A DNA stretch of 64,000 nucleotides from Proteles cristata cristata (Eukaryota; Chordata; Mammalia; Carnivora; Hyaenidae): positions 248,001-312,000 of the forward strand of contig JAESUZ010002555.1 in assembly GCA_017311185.1 (NCBI GenBank), read 5' to 3'. Made by a program: the position numbers and the translations under genes. Positions 62,185-64,000 of this stretch are shown here, piece after piece. The notes beneath the pieces are model-generated. The model did not search any database. It had not been told where the DNA came from and worked only from the letters and a program-made list of their open reading frames with translations. The stretch's first letter is position 1, and every line of letters begins with the position of its first letter.

Positions 62185-62450
62185 GCTCTAGACTCCCTCA
62201 GAGGAGGAGCTCACTTCTTCAGATGATGATTAGGCAATTATTTGCTAGAAAGTTCTTATGCTTTTTGGAAATCTGCCTCCACCAGTGCCCCCACCCCCTA
62301 CCTGGGGGTTTCCAAAGGCAACCTGTCAAATACCTGAACACAGCTATAATATCCCTCCTAAATCTTATTTGCTACAATGGTCCAGAGTTTGACCTCAACC
62401 CTTCACCCACTGCATCTTTCCTTCACGTGGTGATCCTTTTTTAATATATT
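62185..62450. mobile_element. Ancient unnamed mammalian repeat
   Basis: GCTAGAAAGTTCTTATGCTT, GGAAATCTGCCTCCACCAGT, CTATAATATCCCTCCTAAAT and CTTATTTGCTACAATGGTCC follow an old, widespread repeat whose name I am not sure of. Confidence 0.5.
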
Positions 62451-62594
62451 AATTTCCAAGGAATTGCTGCCAATCCTATACCTAAGGCACCCCTCCCCCA
62501 ACAACATTCTTTTAAAAACCTCTTTGGAGCTCTACCTCCTACTCTTCACGGTCCGATATACATTGATGTTCTGATTTGGGGCTTAATTTAAATG

Positions 62595-62790
62595 TCGAGA
62601 GCACAGGCTCTGCAATCAAATACACCGGCGTTCAAACCTGGGATCTGCCACTTACTAGCTATGTGACGTCGGGGAAGTTTCTTGGCCTCTCTGGGTTTCC
62701 TTTTTCTCGTCTGCAAATTGGGGATAGAGGTATTTACTGTCTGGTGTTGTCCTGAATATCAAATGAAATAAGGCAAGTAAAACACTTGGG
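62595..62790 (+). mobile_element. MIR SINE, near complete
   Basis: GAGCACAGGCTCTGCAATCA, GCGTTCAAACCTGGGATCTG, CCACTTACTAGCTATGTGAC, CTCGTCTGCAAATTGGGGAT and AAATGAAATAAGGCAAG cover MIR from the 5' part to the 3' part. Confidence 0.92.
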
Positions 62791-62809
62791 AAAGCTCCTG
62801 GCAGCACCT

Positions 62810-64000
62810 TTCAGCCTCTAAGTGGCCATGATAAGCACATTTCTCTGAGTTTAGGGCTGGAGGGAGCGCTTTGGGCAAGAGAGCGGTGAAAGGGCAGAGA
62901 AACAGAGAAAAGAAGACCTTCTGGAGTTACTCGGCCTTTCCCAACCCGTGCGAATCCCAGGTGAAATTCAACCAAAGGGGACCTTGCTCTGGTCCCATTT
63001 CCGGAGATGTTTCTGGCCAACTCCCTTCACCCCCCACCCCCACCGCCATTGTAACAGGGGCAGGTCCTGACAACTCTTTGAAACTCGGAGGGTTTAAAAT
63101 TTAAATGTCTTTGAGGGCAAGAGAAACACACCAAAATAAACATACCTACTTCTGAACAGAGAAAGGGAAACTTGGCAGGCGCCCCAGAACTTTCCCCACC
63201 CCCAGCCCTCCCTAAACTTCCTCTTGTGGTTTCTCAAGAGCACAACCTGTTCTGCTCACCCAAGAAAGTGCCCGGGGCAGGGGGCCGGGGCCTGCACCGC
63301 ACCCCACCCTGTGACAAGGGAGAAAAGTATGTGAGGCAGAAAAGCCGCCTGGAGGTCTATCCAGTTCTGAATTTCACAACCTGCTTACCTGTTATCTTTT
63401 AACTGCCAGCAGCGACACCCCTCCCCCTCCCTCCCAAAGACAGATGCACAATGTGGTTTCACTGCAGGCCGAGGGGGACCGCTTCAGGCCTCGCCAGATC
63501 TGTGCAGAGAGGGCTCTGGTGAAAAACCTAGAGTTTCAATGGAAGGCAATGGAAAAGTGGGCGGAATCCCAAGAACCTCTGCCCTGTGGCCTGGCTCCCA
63601 TCATGGGCAAGGTCCTAGCCTGCTTGGAGGGATGGGGTCAGATACACAGATTGGCTTTGGGATGCACCCTCAGTCGGGGAAGAGAGGGGAACATCTTAAG
63701 ACTGCTGTCACTACCTGACCTTCTTCCTTACCCAGCTACCTACCAAGTTGGACGGTTCCTCTTGGGATCTAAAATATAAAGGCCTCCGCTATTCTCAAAG
63801 ATTCCCAGCAAAAGAGGTGTCTTTGACACAGATTCTGGCACATCACATCCACGTTGCTTTCTTCCTGGCATCAAACCTGTTTGTTCCTCTTGATGAGTGA
63901 GGCTTATTCAACACACACACACACACAGCCATAAAGAAAGCATACCAGCCCCTGTGTAGTCCTTACAAGCCTACTCCAGACCTGCAGGAGCTCCGTGGAA
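62810..64000. other. Unique, SINE-free sequence
   Basis: No repeat or exon recognised. Short G-block run near 63273-63290 (CCCGGGGCAGGGGGCCGGGG). CTAAAATATAAAGGCC at 63769-63784 is TATA-like but lacks other promoter support. Confidence 0.45.
63910..63927. repeat. (AC)9 microsatellite
   Basis: Short pure CA run in unique DNA. Confidence 0.9.

Noticed and set aside
63769..63784. TATA-box promoter
   Set aside because: CTAAAATATAAAGGCC is TATA-like, but there is no initiator, CpG island or exon nearby in the visible sequence.
1..64000. CRISPR array, operons, prophage or other prokaryotic system
   Set aside because: The repeats are dispersed retroposons with TSDs, not regularly spaced arrays, and the base composition and repeat families are mammalian.

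Overview
The window is mammalian, and almost certainly from a cat-like carnivore (Feliformia, probably Felidae). About 80 copies of one tRNA-Lys-derived Can-SINE are present on both strands. Each has a head starting GGGGCGCCTGGGTGGCTCAG, a box-B-like GGTTCGTGGGTTCGAGCC, a CT-rich body and an (A/T)-rich AAATAAATAAA tail. This is the feliform form of the family (known as SINEC_Fc in cat), not the dog form. The five youngest LINE-1 3' ends share one terminal sequence (GAGCACTGGGTGTTATATGG, then CAATAAACTAT), as expected of a single recent L1 lineage.

I found no protein-coding exon, tRNA, rRNA or other functional RNA gene that I can support. The long open frames are L1 ORF2 remnants or chance frames in GC-rich or CT-rich DNA. 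The window reads as intergenic or deep intronic DNA.

Layout. 1-10 kb: unique DNA with MIR, L2, MER33 and hAT fossils and a first SINE cluster. 10.9-16.0 kb: an old L1 cut by a solo ERVL-type LTR, a tiny young L1 and several SINEs. 16-21 kb: SINEs, MIRs and short unique stretches. 21.0-26.9 kb: a second old L1 carrying about fourteen later insertions. 27-38 kb: mixed SINEs, MER5A, a MaLR-like LTR, and an L2 split by two SINEs and a 1-kb antisense L1. 38-47 kb: nested SINE clusters, another antisense L1 and a Tigger-like DNA transposon fossil. 47-53 kb and 57.5-64 kb: GC-richer, SINE-poor unique sequence, the best place to look for exons or regulatory elements. Two candidate regulatory motif sites are noted there (RFX/AP-1 near 52.57 kb, CTCF-like near 61.97 kb).

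Most element boundaries rest on target-site duplications (TSDs) read directly in the sequence, so the order of nesting can be reconstructed. Notable items are a young SINE subtype with perfect TSDs, a TSD-flanked insertion made only of poly(A/T), a TSD-flanked L1 piece lacking both ends, and places where the same target site was used two or three times. I did not find a new gene system. Family names come from memory of consensus sequences and should be checked with RepeatMasker.
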